A stretch of DNA of 64,000 nt from Streptomyces sp. NBC_00568 (GCF_026341855.1 NZ_JAPENW010000001.1:3711001-3775000), one strand, 5' to 3'; positions 42,263 to 51,058 are shown, counted from the first letter of the stretch. The notes: generated from the letters alone by a model not told the origin. Program-made: numbers and translations.

Positions 42263-43143
42263 GCAAGGTGAGCCTGGAAGGACAGGTCGCGGTCGTCACG
42301 GGGGCGGCGCGCGGTGTCGGTGAGCTCCTCGCGCGCAAGCTCTCCGCGCGCGGGGCGAAGGTCGCGCTGGTCGGACTCGAGGCCGACGCGCTGAAGCAGG
42401 TCTCCGAGCGGCTGCACAGCGAGAGCGACCACTGGTACGCCGACGTCACCGACCACGAGGCGATGGCGCGGGTCGCCGAGGAGGTCAAGCAGCGGTTCGG
42501 CAAGGTGGACATCGTCGTCGCGAACGCCGGTGTCGCGAGCGGGGGGCCCTTCGTGGACTCCGACCCCGTCGCCTGGCGGCGGGTGATCGAGGTGAACCTG
42601 ATCGGATCGGCGGTGACCGCGCGGGCGTTCCTGCCGGTGCTGATGGAGAGCCGCGGGTACCTGCTGCAGATCGCGTCGCTGGCCGCGATCACCCCCGCTC
42701 CGATGATGACGGCCTACTGCGCCTCCAAGTCCGGTGTGGAGGCGTACGCGCACAGCCTGCGCGCGGAGGTCGGCTACAAGGGCGTACGCGTGGGCGTCGG
42801 GTATCTGTCGTGGACCGACACCGACATGGTGCGGGGCGCCGACCAGGACGAGGTGATGCGGGAACTGCGGCAGCGGCTGCCGTGGCCGTCCAACAAGACG
42901 TATCCGCTGGGACCGGCCGTCGACCGGATCGTCGCCGGGATCGAGCGCCGCTCCAGCCATGTGTACGCGCAGTGGTGGCTGCGCGGGATGCAGGGCATCC
43001 GCGGGTATCTGCCCGGGATCATCGGGGCGGTCGGGCAGCGCGAGATGCGACGCTTCGAACCGCGCCTCGCCAGTGTGCGGACCGGGCTGGTCGGGGCCGG
43101 CGGGGCGGCCGACGAACAGGAGCGGAACCCGGCGGCTCCGTGA
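42259..43143 (+). CDS. Short-chain dehydrogenase/reductase
   Basis: 294 residues; ATG overlaps the hydrolase stop (ATGA). Cofactor motif VVTGAARGVGE (Rossmann TGxxxGxG), NAG in VANAGVASGG, catalytic S in IASLAAI and Y153-x3-K157 (YCASK). The C-terminal 60 residues carry SSHVYAQWWLRGMQGIRGY, a membrane-associated tail also seen in MymA-operon SDRs. It ends the three-gene operon, and a hairpin follows. Confidence 0.93.
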   Translation: MSKVSLEGQVAVVTGAARGVGELLARKLSARGAKVALVGLEADALKQVSERLHSESDHWYADVTDHEAMARVAEEVKQRFGKVDIVVANAGVASGGPFVDSDPVAWRRVIEVNLIGSAVTARAFLPVLMESRGYLLQIASLAAITPAPMMTAYCASKSGVEAYAHSLRAEVGYKGVRVGVGYLSWTDTDMVRGADQDEVMRELRQRLPWPSNKTYPLGPAVDRIVAGIERRSSHVYAQWWLRGMQGIRGYLPGIIGAVGQREMRRFEPRLASVRTGLVGAGGAADEQERNPAAP

Positions 43144-43236
43144 GCCGTACGGAGCGTCCCATCAGCGGATCTCACGGTGCGTGACTGATCGAAATGCGTG
43201 CTCTGTCCCTGCGTGTAAGTCTGGTCGAGGCCCGAA

Positions 43237-43258
43237 ACCCCCTTAACCACAAGGGGGT
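43237..43258 (+). terminator. Hairpin after the BVMO operon
   Basis: ACCCCCTT/AAGGGGGT with a 6-base loop, 94 bases past the SDR stop. It lies before the next small gene, so it may also be a leader hairpin of that gene. Confidence 0.55.
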
Positions 43259-43296
43259 CGGGGCCGAATCCCTCACCCACTACGGGAGTGAATCGC

Positions 43297-43488
43297 ATGA
43301 GCATGCAGGACCAGTTCAAGGACAAGGCCGAGCAGCTTAAGCAGCAGGCCAAGAAGCAGAAGAAGATGGGCGAGCCGCGAGACAAGGCGAGCGAGCGTTC
43401 CTCGGTGGGGCGTGACCGCACGATGCCCGAAGCGGACCGTGCTCAGCGCGAGGCCCAGGACCGCTTCGACCAGGACTACGACGCCTGA
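43297..43488 (+). CDS. Small charged conserved protein, 63 aa
   Basis: Starts at the ATG at 43297 (GGGAG 8 bases upstream) with MSMQDQFKDKAEQLKQQAKKQKKMG. It is Lys/Gln/Glu-rich and helical or disordered, without a membrane segment. The FKDKAEQLKQQAKK pattern resembles CsbD-type stress proteins superficially, but I do not assign it there. It is conserved among Streptomyces as I recall. It has its own strong terminator. Confidence 0.72.
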   Translation: MSMQDQFKDKAEQLKQQAKKQKKMGEPRDKASERSSVGRDRTMPEADRAQREAQDRFDQDYDA

Positions 43489-43507
43489 TCGGTTCGCCGG
43501 CTCGGCC

Positions 43508-43543
43508 GAGTGGGGTGCCCTCTCCCAAGAGGGCACCCCACTC
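43508..43543 (+). terminator. Terminator after the 63-aa gene
   Basis: Perfect 16-base stem GAGTGGGGTGCCCTCT with its complement around loop CCCA, followed by TTGCGTTT. Confidence 0.92.
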
Positions 43544-43583
43544 TTGCGTTTGCCCTCCGGTGTTCTGCCGTCCGGCATCCTTT

Positions 43584-43632
43584 CCGGGAGCCGGGAGCCG
43601 GGAGCCGGGAGCCGGGAGCCGGGAGCCGGGGG
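43584..43632. repeat. Six to seven tandem copies of a 7-bp repeat (CCGGGAG)
   Basis: Six perfect copies run from 43584 to 43625, then a seventh imperfect one (CCGGGGG). The nearby CCCGGCTCCCGG at about 43637 is complementary and could fold back. It lies between two convergent genes. Confidence 0.9.
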
Positions 43633-43705
43633 GCACCCGGCTCCCGGAGGCGGTCGGCCCGACCGGAGGCGGTCGGGCCCTTCTCGGGCGCGCTCGGGGT
43701 CGCCG

Positions 43706-46700
43706 TCAGCCCGATCGCGGCGGGAGTTTCGGTCGCGTTCTGTCCGGCACGTTCGAGTGGTCCGGCGGGGACGCCGGGGGATGGGTGCGGAGCAGGTCCA
43801 GGGACAGCTGGATGGCGTCGTCCAGCTGGGCGTGGCGGCCCTCCGCCCAGTCGAGGGGCGTGCGCAGGATCTCCAGGTCGGGGGCGACGCCGTGGTTCTC
43901 CACGGACCAGCCGTACGCGTTGAACCAGGCGGCGTTCATGGGCACCGTGATGACCGTGCCGTCGCCGAGACGGTGGCGGCCGGTCATGCCGACGACACCG
44001 CCCCAGGTGCGCTGTCCCACCACGGGGCCGAGCTTCAGCAGTTTGAAGGCGGCGGTGATCATGTCGCCGTCCGACGAGGTCGCCTCGTCGGCCAGCGCAA
44101 CCACCGGGCCGCGCGGGGCGTTGGAGGCGTACGACACCGGCTGCGCGTCGCGGGTGAGGTCCCAGCCGAGAATCGTGCGGGTCAGCTTCTCGACGACCAG
44201 TTCGCTGATGTGGCCGCCCGCGTTGCCCCGCACGTCGACGATGAGGGCCGGTCGCGAGACCTCCATCCGCAGGTCGCGGTTGAACTGGGCCCAGCCCGAG
44301 CCGCCCATGTCCGGGATGTGCAGGTAGCCGCAGTGGCCGCCGCTCAACTCCCGTACGACCTGGCGTCGTTTGGCCACCCAGTCCTGGTAGCGCAGGGGGC
44401 GTTCGTCGATCAGCGGGACCACCGCCACCCGACGCGGGCGGCCCTCGCCCTCCGCCGGGATGAAGGTGAGTTCCACCGTCGTGCCGCCCGCGCCCGCGAG
44501 CAGCGGATACGGGCCGGTGACCGGGTGCACCGGGCGCCCGTCGACATGGGTGAGGACCGCGCCCTCGCGGATGCCGGTGCCCGCCAGCGGTGAGCGCGCC
44601 TTGGAGTCGGACGAGTCACCGGGAAGAATCCGCTTGAGCATCCAACTTCCTTCGCGGCATACGAAGTTGGCGCCCAGCAGGCCCTGCCAGCGCTGGTAGT
44701 GGGGCGGTCCCTCGTTGCGGCGCGCGGGGGTGACGTACGCGTGCGAGGTGCCCAGTTCGCCGAGGACCTCGCGCAGCAGGTCCGCGAACTCGTCCGGGGA
44801 GGCGACCCGTTCGACCAGGGGGCGGTACTGCTCCAGGATCGCGTCCCAGTCGATGCCGCACATGTTCGGGTCCCAGTAGTAGGCGCGGATGATGCGGCCG
44901 GCCTCGTCGTAAGCCTGGCGCCATTCGGCGCGCGGGTCCACCTCGTGCAGGATGCGGCGCAGGTCGATCCAGACGGTCGAGTCGCTGTCGCCGGACTCGG
45001 TGGAGGGGACGGCGCGCAGATCTCCCTCGTCGACGACGACCAGCCGGGAGCCGTCGCCGCTCACCGCGAACCAGTCCAGGTGGTCGACGAGTTCGGACTT
45101 CTTCGCCTTGGTGATGTTGAAGAACTCCAGGGTCGGACGGCCGGTCGTGTCGTCCGGGTTGGCGAACGTCTCGCCCAGCGCGCCGGAGATCGGCCAGCGC
45201 AGCCAGACCAGGCCGCCGCCCGAGACCGGGCGCAGCGCCGAGTACTTGGAGGCGGTGACCGGGAAGGGCGTCACCCGGCTCTCCAGGCCTTCGAGCTCGA
45301 CGGTCGTCGTGCTGCCGTCGCCGGGTTCCTCCTCGGCCGGGTCGAGGCCGCCGGCGGCGGGCCGCCCGTCCGGGTTCAGCGCGAAGGGGGAAGGCGTGGC
45401 CGAGGACAGCGGGACGAGGTACGGACGGCAGCCGAGCGGGAAGGACAGGTCCCCGGTGTGCACGTCGTACACCGGGTCGAAGCCGCGCCAGGACAGGAAG
45501 GCCAGATAGCGGCCGTCCCGCGTGAACACCGGATTCTCGTCCTCGAAGCGGCCGTTGGTGACGTCGACGACGAGGCGGTCCTTTATGCGGGCCATCTTGA
45601 TCTGCCGCAGGGAGCGTCCGATCCCGGGATGCGACCACGTCAGCCAGGCGCCGTCCGGGGAGAAGGCGAGGTCCGTCACCGGGCCGTTGATCGAGCGGAT
45701 GAGCTCGGTGACCTCGCCTTCCGCGGCCCTCGCTCCGGAGGTGTCGCCGGACTCCGTCCCGGAAGCGTCACCGGACTTCGCTCCGGGGGTGCCGTCGGAC
45801 TCCCTGTCGGAGGTGCCCCCGGACTCCGTGTCCAGGTCGTCCTCGGACTCCGTGCCGGAGAGACCGGCGGATTCCTCCGTCGCGTCGAGGAGGAGCAGCC
45901 GCCCGTCGTTCGAGGCGATGGCGAGACGCTCGCCCCGAGGGTCCGCCACCAGTTCCTGTACGCGGCCCAGCGCGCCGGAGGCGAGGCGGCGCGGGGCGCG
46001 GTCGCCGGTCGCGCGCGGCAGATAGGCGATCTCGACGGCGTCCTCGCCGTCCGCGTCGGTGACATAGGCGACCTGGCCGCCCGAGCCGAGCATCTCCGGG
46101 AGCCGGACCCGCACGCCGGGGGTGTCCGCGATGGTGCGCGCGGGGCCGTCGCGGTGGGTGAGCCAGTACAGGCTGCCGCGTACGACGACGGCGCTGGCCC
46201 GGCCCGTCTCGTCCACGGAGATGCTGTCCACGTGCTGGGTGGCCGGCACCTGGTACGTACGCCGTCCGGCCCGCGGACCGCCCAGGCGGACATCGAGACG
46301 GCGCGGAACCGACTCGGGGGCCAGGTTGTCGACGATCCACAGGTCGCCCGCGCACTGGTAGACGACCCGGGTGCCGTCCGACGCGGCGTGCCGGGCGTAG
46401 AAGGCGTCGTGGTCGGTGTGACGGCGCAGGTCGGAGCCGTCGTACGCGCACGAGTAGAGGTTCCCGATGCCCTCGTGGTCGGAGAGGAAAGCGATCCGGC
46501 CGCCGACGAACATCGGACAGGCGAGGTGGCCCTCGAGGTCGGCGACCAGTTGCCGGCCGTGCAGCCAGAGACGGCCCATCGCCCCGCCCCGGTACCGCTT
46601 CCAGGCGGCCGGTTCGTGCGGCGGGGTGCCGGTGAGCAGCAGGGTCCTGTGCCCGCCGTCGATGTCGGCGACGCCGATGTCCGAGACCGGGCCCCAGGGG

Positions 46701-47125
46701 AGCTTGCGGCCGGGGTCGCCGTCGGTGGGCACGCTGTAGGCCCAGGTGAAGTACGAGAAGGGCTGGCCGTGCGAGGCGACGGCGAGGATGTCGCCGTCGG
46801 GGGACCAGCCGCAGACCTGGGTGTCCGCGCTGCCCCAGTAGGTGAGCCGTCGGCCCGATCCGCCGTCCACCGGCGTCAGATGGATCTCGGGGACGAAGCT
46901 GCGCCAGCTCGTGTACGCGATGTGCCGGCCGTCGGGGGAGAAGCGGGGGTGGCCGACCTTGGTCCGGTCGACGGTGAGCCGCCAGGCGCGCCCCCGGCCG
47001 TCGAGCGGGGCCAGCCACAGGTCGTCCTCGGTGACGAAGCACAACCGGTCGCCGCTCAGGTGCGGGAAACGCAGATAGCCGGGGGAGTTCTCGTCCGTGG
47101 TCGCCTTCTCGTACTCGTCGCTCAC
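43706..47125 (-). CDS. Tricorn-type protease (S41 family, beta-propeller plus PDZ)
   Basis: 1139 residues, the length of tricorn proteases. The N-terminal beta-propeller repeats (HPRFSPDGRHIAYTSW, GWSPDGDILAVAS, ADPRGERLAIASNDG and others) fill about 1-690. A PDZ-like region (about 845-930) and the S41 catalytic core with VRGNAGGHISELVVEKL and ALADEATSSDGDM (nucleophile S1018-D1019) follow. Tricorn cleaves peptides released by proteasome-like enzymes. An acidic Ser/Gly/Glu/Asp insertion at about 418-468, with repeated SGTESGD-like units, interrupts the propeller. The GTG start is directly next to GGGGAG. No signal peptide is seen. Confidence 0.93.
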   Translation of the reverse strand: MSDEYEKATTDENSPGYLRFPHLSGDRLCFVTEDDLWLAPLDGRGRAWRLTVDRTKVGHPRFSPDGRHIAYTSWRSFVPEIHLTPVDGGSGRRLTYWGSADTQVCGWSPDGDILAVASHGQPFSYFTWAYSVPTDGDPGRKLPWGPVSDIGVADIDGGHRTLLLTGTPPHEPAAWKRYRGGAMGRLWLHGRQLVADLEGHLACPMFVGGRIAFLSDHEGIGNLYSCAYDGSDLRRHTDHDAFYARHAASDGTRVVYQCAGDLWIVDNLAPESVPRRLDVRLGGPRAGRRTYQVPATQHVDSISVDETGRASAVVVRGSLYWLTHRDGPARTIADTPGVRVRLPEMLGSGGQVAYVTDADGEDAVEIAYLPRATGDRAPRRLASGALGRVQELVADPRGERLAIASNDGRLLLLDATEESAGLSGTESEDDLDTESGGTSDRESDGTPGAKSGDASGTESGDTSGARAAEGEVTELIRSINGPVTDLAFSPDGAWLTWSHPGIGRSLRQIKMARIKDRLVVDVTNGRFEDENPVFTRDGRYLAFLSWRGFDPVYDVHTGDLSFPLGCRPYLVPLSSATPSPFALNPDGRPAAGGLDPAEEEPGDGSTTTVELEGLESRVTPFPVTASKYSALRPVSGGGLVWLRWPISGALGETFANPDDTTGRPTLEFFNITKAKKSELVDHLDWFAVSGDGSRLVVVDEGDLRAVPSTESGDSDSTVWIDLRRILHEVDPRAEWRQAYDEAGRIIRAYYWDPNMCGIDWDAILEQYRPLVERVASPDEFADLLREVLGELGTSHAYVTPARRNEGPPHYQRWQGLLGANFVCREGSWMLKRILPGDSSDSKARSPLAGTGIREGAVLTHVDGRPVHPVTGPYPLLAGAGGTTVELTFIPAEGEGRPRRVAVVPLIDERPLRYQDWVAKRRQVVRELSGGHCGYLHIPDMGGSGWAQFNRDLRMEVSRPALIVDVRGNAGGHISELVVEKLTRTILGWDLTRDAQPVSYASNAPRGPVVALADEATSSDGDMITAAFKLLKLGPVVGQRTWGGVVGMTGRHRLGDGTVITVPMNAAWFNAYGWSVENHGVAPDLEILRTPLDWAEGRHAQLDDAIQLSLDLLRTHPPASPPDHSNVPDRTRPKLPPRSG

Positions 47126-47247
47126 CTCCCCATGCTTTTCCGCTGGACGGGCCCCGGCAACTCGTGGAACCGGGGGCGCGTTGCGGGATGTGGGTGCGGT
47201 CGGTGGTGCGGGAGGTGCGCGCGGGGCACATTCACGACCGGACGCGC

Positions 47248-47490
47248 CCCCTCATCCGCCGTCTCCCCGCCTCCGCCTCCGTCTCCCCACCTCCCCATTT
47301 CCCGCCTCCCGCCTCTCGTCTCTCGCCGCCGTCTCCACGCCTCCGTCGCCGCCTCCCCGCCTCCGCCTCCGCCGCCGTCTCCCCGTCACCTTTCCGTCCC
47401 CGCGTCTCCCTTCCGTCCCCGCGTCTCCCTCCCGTCCCTGCGCTTCCCGTCCCCCCACCTCCCGTCCCCCCTCGCTCCTGCCCCGGCACC
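47248..47490. other. Long C/T-rich (polypyrimidine) tract
   Basis: About 240 bases in which the plus strand is almost all C and T with scattered G, with short repeats such as CGTCTCCCTTCCGTCCCC at about 47405-47430. No gene is seen. It lies in the divergent gap between the tricorn gene and tetR. Confidence 0.85.
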
Positions 47491-47525
47491 CCCGCCGCCC
47501 ACGTCCGACGTGACTCAGCACACGT

Positions 47526-47587
47526 ACGAAACGGTTTCGTTTCGTTGACGTCGGGGGTATCTTCAGAGACATACGAATCCGTGTCGT
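47526..47587. promoter_or_regulatory. Paired operators for the TetR-MMPL locus
   Basis: ACGAAACGGTTTCGT at 47526-47540 is a perfect inverted repeat around one base. ACGAATCCGTGTCGT at 47573-47587 matches it at 12 of 15 positions. Centres are 47 bases apart. They flank the region just before the TetR start at 47611, the usual autoregulatory position. Confidence 0.75.
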
Positions 47588-47610
47588 TCGAAGCAGGAAA
47601 GGTGAGTGGG

Positions 47611-48201
47611 ATGGCTGAAGCCGCAACGGTGCGTCGCAGTCGGATCACACCCGAGCGTGAGGCCGAGCTGTACATGGCCGTGCTCGACCTGCTTCGGGAA
47701 GTCGGCTACGACGCCCTCACGATGGACGCCGTCGCCGCCCGTACCCGTTCCAGCAAGGCCACCCTCTACCGCCAGTGGGGCGGCAAGGCCGAGCTCGTCG
47801 TGAAAGCGCTGCGGCATCAGAAGCCGCTGAAGTTCTCCGACGTGGACACCGGAAGCCTGCGGGGCGACTTCCTGGCCCTCGCCCTCCGGCAGGACGACTG
47901 CCAGATGGAGCAGGACTCCGCGCTGATGCGGGGTCTGGCCATGGCGGCGCACGGAAATCCGGATCTGCTGAAGGCGTTCCGGGAGTGGCTGATCGAGCCG
48001 GAACTGGAAGAGCTGCGCCGGGTGCTCCAGCGCGGTGTCGAACGCGGTGAGATCCGCGCGGACAATCCGGCGACGCAGTACGTGATGCACATGCTCATCG
48101 GTGCCTTCGCGGCTCGCACGATGATCGACGAACTCCCGCCGACGCAGGCCTTCCTGCATTCGTACATCGACGCCGTGGTTCTCCCCGCTCTCGGCGCCTG
48201 A
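47611..48201 (+). CDS. TetR-family regulator of an MMPL pump
   Basis: 196 residues from the ATG at 47611 (AGGAAAGG upstream). HTH about 12-60: REAELYMAVLDLLREVGYDALTMDAVAARTRSSKATLYRQW. The C-terminal domain (TetR_C_11-like, GLAMAAHGNPDLLKAFREWL) is of the type found next to MMPL transporters. It lies 148 bases upstream of the MMPL gene on the same strand and so probably represses both. Confidence 0.92.
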   Translation: MAEAATVRRSRITPEREAELYMAVLDLLREVGYDALTMDAVAARTRSSKATLYRQWGGKAELVVKALRHQKPLKFSDVDTGSLRGDFLALALRQDDCQMEQDSALMRGLAMAAHGNPDLLKAFREWLIEPELEELRRVLQRGVERGEIRADNPATQYVMHMLIGAFAARTMIDELPPTQAFLHSYIDAVVLPALGA

Positions 48202-48348
48202 ATCCCACCCCTTCGCCCTTTCACCACCGCAAGTCGCTGTAGTCGCACCTGACGCGCCGCTCACGTCGTCGGGCTGATCCCCCCTGCCCCCACTCGGGTG
48301 ATCACACCAGCCCCTGCCATCCCACGACCTGACCGGGAGTACGCCCTC

Positions 48349-50565
48349 GTGGCCACGTTCCTCTACAAACTCGGCCGACTCGCCTTCCGGCGACGGCACT
48401 TCGCCGCCCTGATATGGGTGGCCCTGCTGACGCTCGCAGGCGTCGGCGCCGCCTCCGCGCCCGTCGCCGGATCGTCCTCCTTCTCGATCCCCGGCACCGA
48501 GGCCCAGAAGGCCTTCGACCTGCTGGAGAGCCGCTTCCCCGGCATGGCCGCCGACGGAGCGACCGCGCGGGTCGTCTTCAAGGCGCCCGCCGGCGAGAAG
48601 ATGGCGGACAAGGACAACAAGGCGACGGTCGAGAAGGCCGTCAAGGTCCTCGGCACCGGATCCGAGGTCACCTCGGTCGCCGACCCGTTCAAGACCCACG
48701 CCGTGAGCAAGGACGGGTCGATCGCCTACGCCTCGGTGAAGTACGAGGTCTCCGGCATGGAGCTGAAGGACGCCTCGAAGGACGCCCTGAACGCCGCCGC
48801 GCAGGACGCGCGGGACGCCGGACTGACCGTCGAGGTGGGCGGTGACGCGCTCCAGGCGACGCCCGAGACCGGTTCCACCGAGATCATCGGCATCGCGATC
48901 GCCGCGGTCGTCCTCGTCATCACCTTCGGTTCCCTGATCGCGGCCGGGCTGCCGCTGCTGACCGCGCTGATCGGCGTCGGCATCGGCGTCTCGACGATCA
49001 CCGCGCTGGCCAGCGTGCTCGACCTCGGCTCCACCACCTCCACCCTCGCGATGATGATCGGCCTCGCGGTCGGCATCGACTACGCCCTGTTCATCGTCTC
49101 GCGCTACCGGGCCGAGCTGGCCGAGGGCCGCGAGCGCGAGGAGGCGGCCGGACGGGCCGTCGGCACGGCGGGCTCGGCGGTGGTCTTCGCCGGACTGACC
49201 GTCGTGATCGCGCTGGTCGGTCTCTCGGTCGTCAACATCCCGATGCTGACGAAGATGGGTGTCGCGGCGGCGGGCACGGTCGCCATCGCCGTCCTCATCG
49301 CGCTGACGATGATCCCCGCGCTGCTCGGATACGCGGGCCGCAGGGTCCAGCCGGCCGGCAAGAAGAGCAGGCTGCTGGGCGGCGCCCGTGCCGCCAAGAA
49401 GGCGGGCAAGCCCAACATGGGCACCCGCTGGGCGAGCTTCGTCGTCCGCCGCCCGCTCGCCGTGCTGCTGCTCGGCGTGGTCGGCCTCGGCGCGGCGGCG
49501 ATCCCGGCGGCCTCGCTCGAACTGGGCCTGCCCGACGACGGTTCACAGCCGACGTCCACCACGCAGCGCCGCGCCTACGACCTGCTCTCCGACGGCTTCG
49601 GGCCCGGCTTCAACGGTCCGCTGATGGTCGTGGTCGACGCCAAGGCGAGCGACGACCCGAAGGGCGCGGTCGCCCGGGTGACCGACGACGTGAAGGACCT
49701 CAAGAGCGTCGTCTCGGTCAGCCCGGCGACGTACAACAAGGCCGGCGACACCGCGATGATCACGGTGATCCCCGACGCGAAGCCGTCCTCCGTCACGACC
49801 GAGAACCTGGTCCACTCCATCCGTGACGCGGGCGGCGAGATCAGGGCCGACACGGACTCGACGGTTCTGGTCACCGGGTCCACGGCCATGAACATCGACT
49901 TCTCGCAGAAGCTCAACGACGCGCTGATCCCGTATCTCGCGCTCGTGGTCGGTCTCGCGTTCCTGCTGCTGATCGTGGTGTTCCGCTCGATCCTCGTCCC
50001 GCTGAAGGCGGCCCTCGGCTTCCTGCTCAGCGTGATGGCGGCGCTCGGCGCGGTGGTCGCGGTCTTCCAGTGGGGCTGGCTGTCCGGCCTGATGGGCGTC
50101 GAGGAGACCGGCCCGATCATGTCGATGATGCCGATCTTCATGGTGGGCGTCGTCTTCGGTCTGGCCATGGACTACGAGGTGTTCCTCGTGACCCGCATGC
50201 GTGAGGCCTACGTCCACGGGGAGAAGCCCGGCCAGGCGATCGTGACCGGGTTCAAGCACGGCGCACGGGTTGTCACGGCGGCCGCGGTCATCATGATCGC
50301 CGTCTTCTCCGGGTTCATCGGCTCCAGCGAGTCGATGATCAAGATGATCGGCTTCGGTCTCGCGATCGCCGTCTTTTTCGACGCGTTCGTCGTGCGGATG
50401 GCGCTCGTCCCGGCGGTGCTCGCGCTGATGGGCAAGAAGGCCTGGTGGCTGCCGAGGTGGCTGGACCGCGCGCTGCCGAACGTGGATGTCGAGGGCGAGG
50501 GCCTGCGCGCGCTCGACGAGAAGCCGCGCGACGGTGACGACGACCGGGAACTGGCCCGCGTCTGA
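48349..50565 (+). CDS. MMPL-family (RND) transporter
   Basis: 738 residues from the GTG at 48349 (GGGAG 10 bases upstream). Twelve helices in two halves, each preceded by a large extracytoplasmic loop (about 45-180 and 390-540). Proton-relay motifs are GLAVGIDYALFIVSRYR in the first half and FGLAMDYEVFLVTRMRE in the second. MMPL proteins export lipids, siderophores or drugs by proton antiport. The substrate is unknown. The last coding bases begin a 20-bp tandem repeat that contains the stop codon. Confidence 0.94.
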   Translation: MATFLYKLGRLAFRRRHFAALIWVALLTLAGVGAASAPVAGSSSFSIPGTEAQKAFDLLESRFPGMAADGATARVVFKAPAGEKMADKDNKATVEKAVKVLGTGSEVTSVADPFKTHAVSKDGSIAYASVKYEVSGMELKDASKDALNAAAQDARDAGLTVEVGGDALQATPETGSTEIIGIAIAAVVLVITFGSLIAAGLPLLTALIGVGIGVSTITALASVLDLGSTTSTLAMMIGLAVGIDYALFIVSRYRAELAEGREREEAAGRAVGTAGSAVVFAGLTVVIALVGLSVVNIPMLTKMGVAAAGTVAIAVLIALTMIPALLGYAGRRVQPAGKKSRLLGGARAAKKAGKPNMGTRWASFVVRRPLAVLLLGVVGLGAAAIPAASLELGLPDDGSQPTSTTQRRAYDLLSDGFGPGFNGPLMVVVDAKASDDPKGAVARVTDDVKDLKSVVSVSPATYNKAGDTAMITVIPDAKPSSVTTENLVHSIRDAGGEIRADTDSTVLVTGSTAMNIDFSQKLNDALIPYLALVVGLAFLLLIVVFRSILVPLKAALGFLLSVMAALGAVVAVFQWGWLSGLMGVEETGPIMSMMPIFMVGVVFGLAMDYEVFLVTRMREAYVHGEKPGQAIVTGFKHGARVVTAAAVIMIAVFSGFIGSSESMIKMIGFGLAIAVFFDAFVVRMALVPAVLALMGKKAWWLPRWLDRALPNVDVEGEGLRALDEKPRDGDDDRELARV

Positions 50566-50620
50566 GCCTGCGGACCCCGCTCTGAGTCTGCGGACCCCGC
50601 TCTGAGTCTGCGGACCCCGC
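50561..50620. repeat. Three tandem 20-bp repeats covering the MMPL stop codon
   Basis: TCTGAGCCTGCGGACCCCGC then two copies with T for one C, at 50561, 50581 and 50601. The first contains the TGA stop of the MMPL gene. Confidence 0.92.
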
Positions 50621-50655
50621 GAGGTCTCACCGGTGATGCACCGGTGAGACCTCGC
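50619..50655 (+). terminator. Terminator after the MMPL gene
   Basis: Perfect 17-base stem GCGAGGTCTCACCGGTG with its complement, loop ATG. It is convergent with the SsgA-like gene and may serve both. Confidence 0.92.
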
Positions 50656-50701
50656 CGATCACTCGGCGAGGTGCCGACGGGCCGCCAGTGAGCCAGGGCA
50701 G

Positions 50702-51058
50702 TCAGTGAGCCACCGGGGTGGCGGCCGTGTACGTACGGCGGAGAAAGCGCATGAGCGCCTTCGTGTCGAGCTGCACGACCGCCACCCCGTGCGCCGAGTG
50801 GAACTCGAGGACGGCCTGGACGCGGCCGCACGGCCAGATGCGGACGTCGCCGCTGCTCACGGGGACGCGCAGGCCCTGTTCGAGGAGTTCGCGGTCGAAG
50901 ATCCACTCATGGGGGCCGGGCAGCGTGATGTGCACCTGGCGGGGGTCGGTCTCCGGGTCGTACCGGAGGGCCACGGGGACGGCTCGGTGTTCGTCGTCGG
51001 CGGAGTCGGCGGTGTCGGTGACGATATGGGCGCGTGCGTACTGTTCGACAGCATGCAT
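50702..51058 (-). CDS. SsgA-like sporulation protein (SALP), short form
   Basis: 118 residues, shorter than SsgA/SsgB (about 136). Shared SALP features: VPVALRYDPETDPRQVHITLPGPHEWIFDRELLEQGL and GDVRIWPCGRVQAVLEF. SALPs control septum placement and peptidoglycan remodelling in spore formation. This is a diverged member; assignment to SsgC-SsgG is not possible by eye. AGGAGTCGG precedes the ATG. A 10-base palindrome CACATATGTG (51081-51090) lies just upstream. Confidence 0.9.
   Translation of the reverse strand: MHAVEQYARAHIVTDTADSADDEHRAVPVALRYDPETDPRQVHITLPGPHEWIFDRELLEQGLRVPVSSGDVRIWPCGRVQAVLEFHSAHGVAVVQLDTKALMRFLRRTYTAATPVAH

Noticed and set aside
43297..43488. Calling the 63-aa protein CsbD
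   Set aside because: Only Lys/Gln/Glu-rich composition is shared; the conserved CsbD domain pattern is not evident.
43584..43632. CRISPR-like array
   Set aside because: The unit is only 7 bases with no spacers; it is a simple tandem repeat. No CRISPR array or cas gene is seen anywhere in the window.
44699..47548. Plus-strand frame of about 950 codons opposite the tricorn gene
   Set aside because: No domain, no start site; the opposite strand encodes a complete propeller/PDZ/S41 protein.
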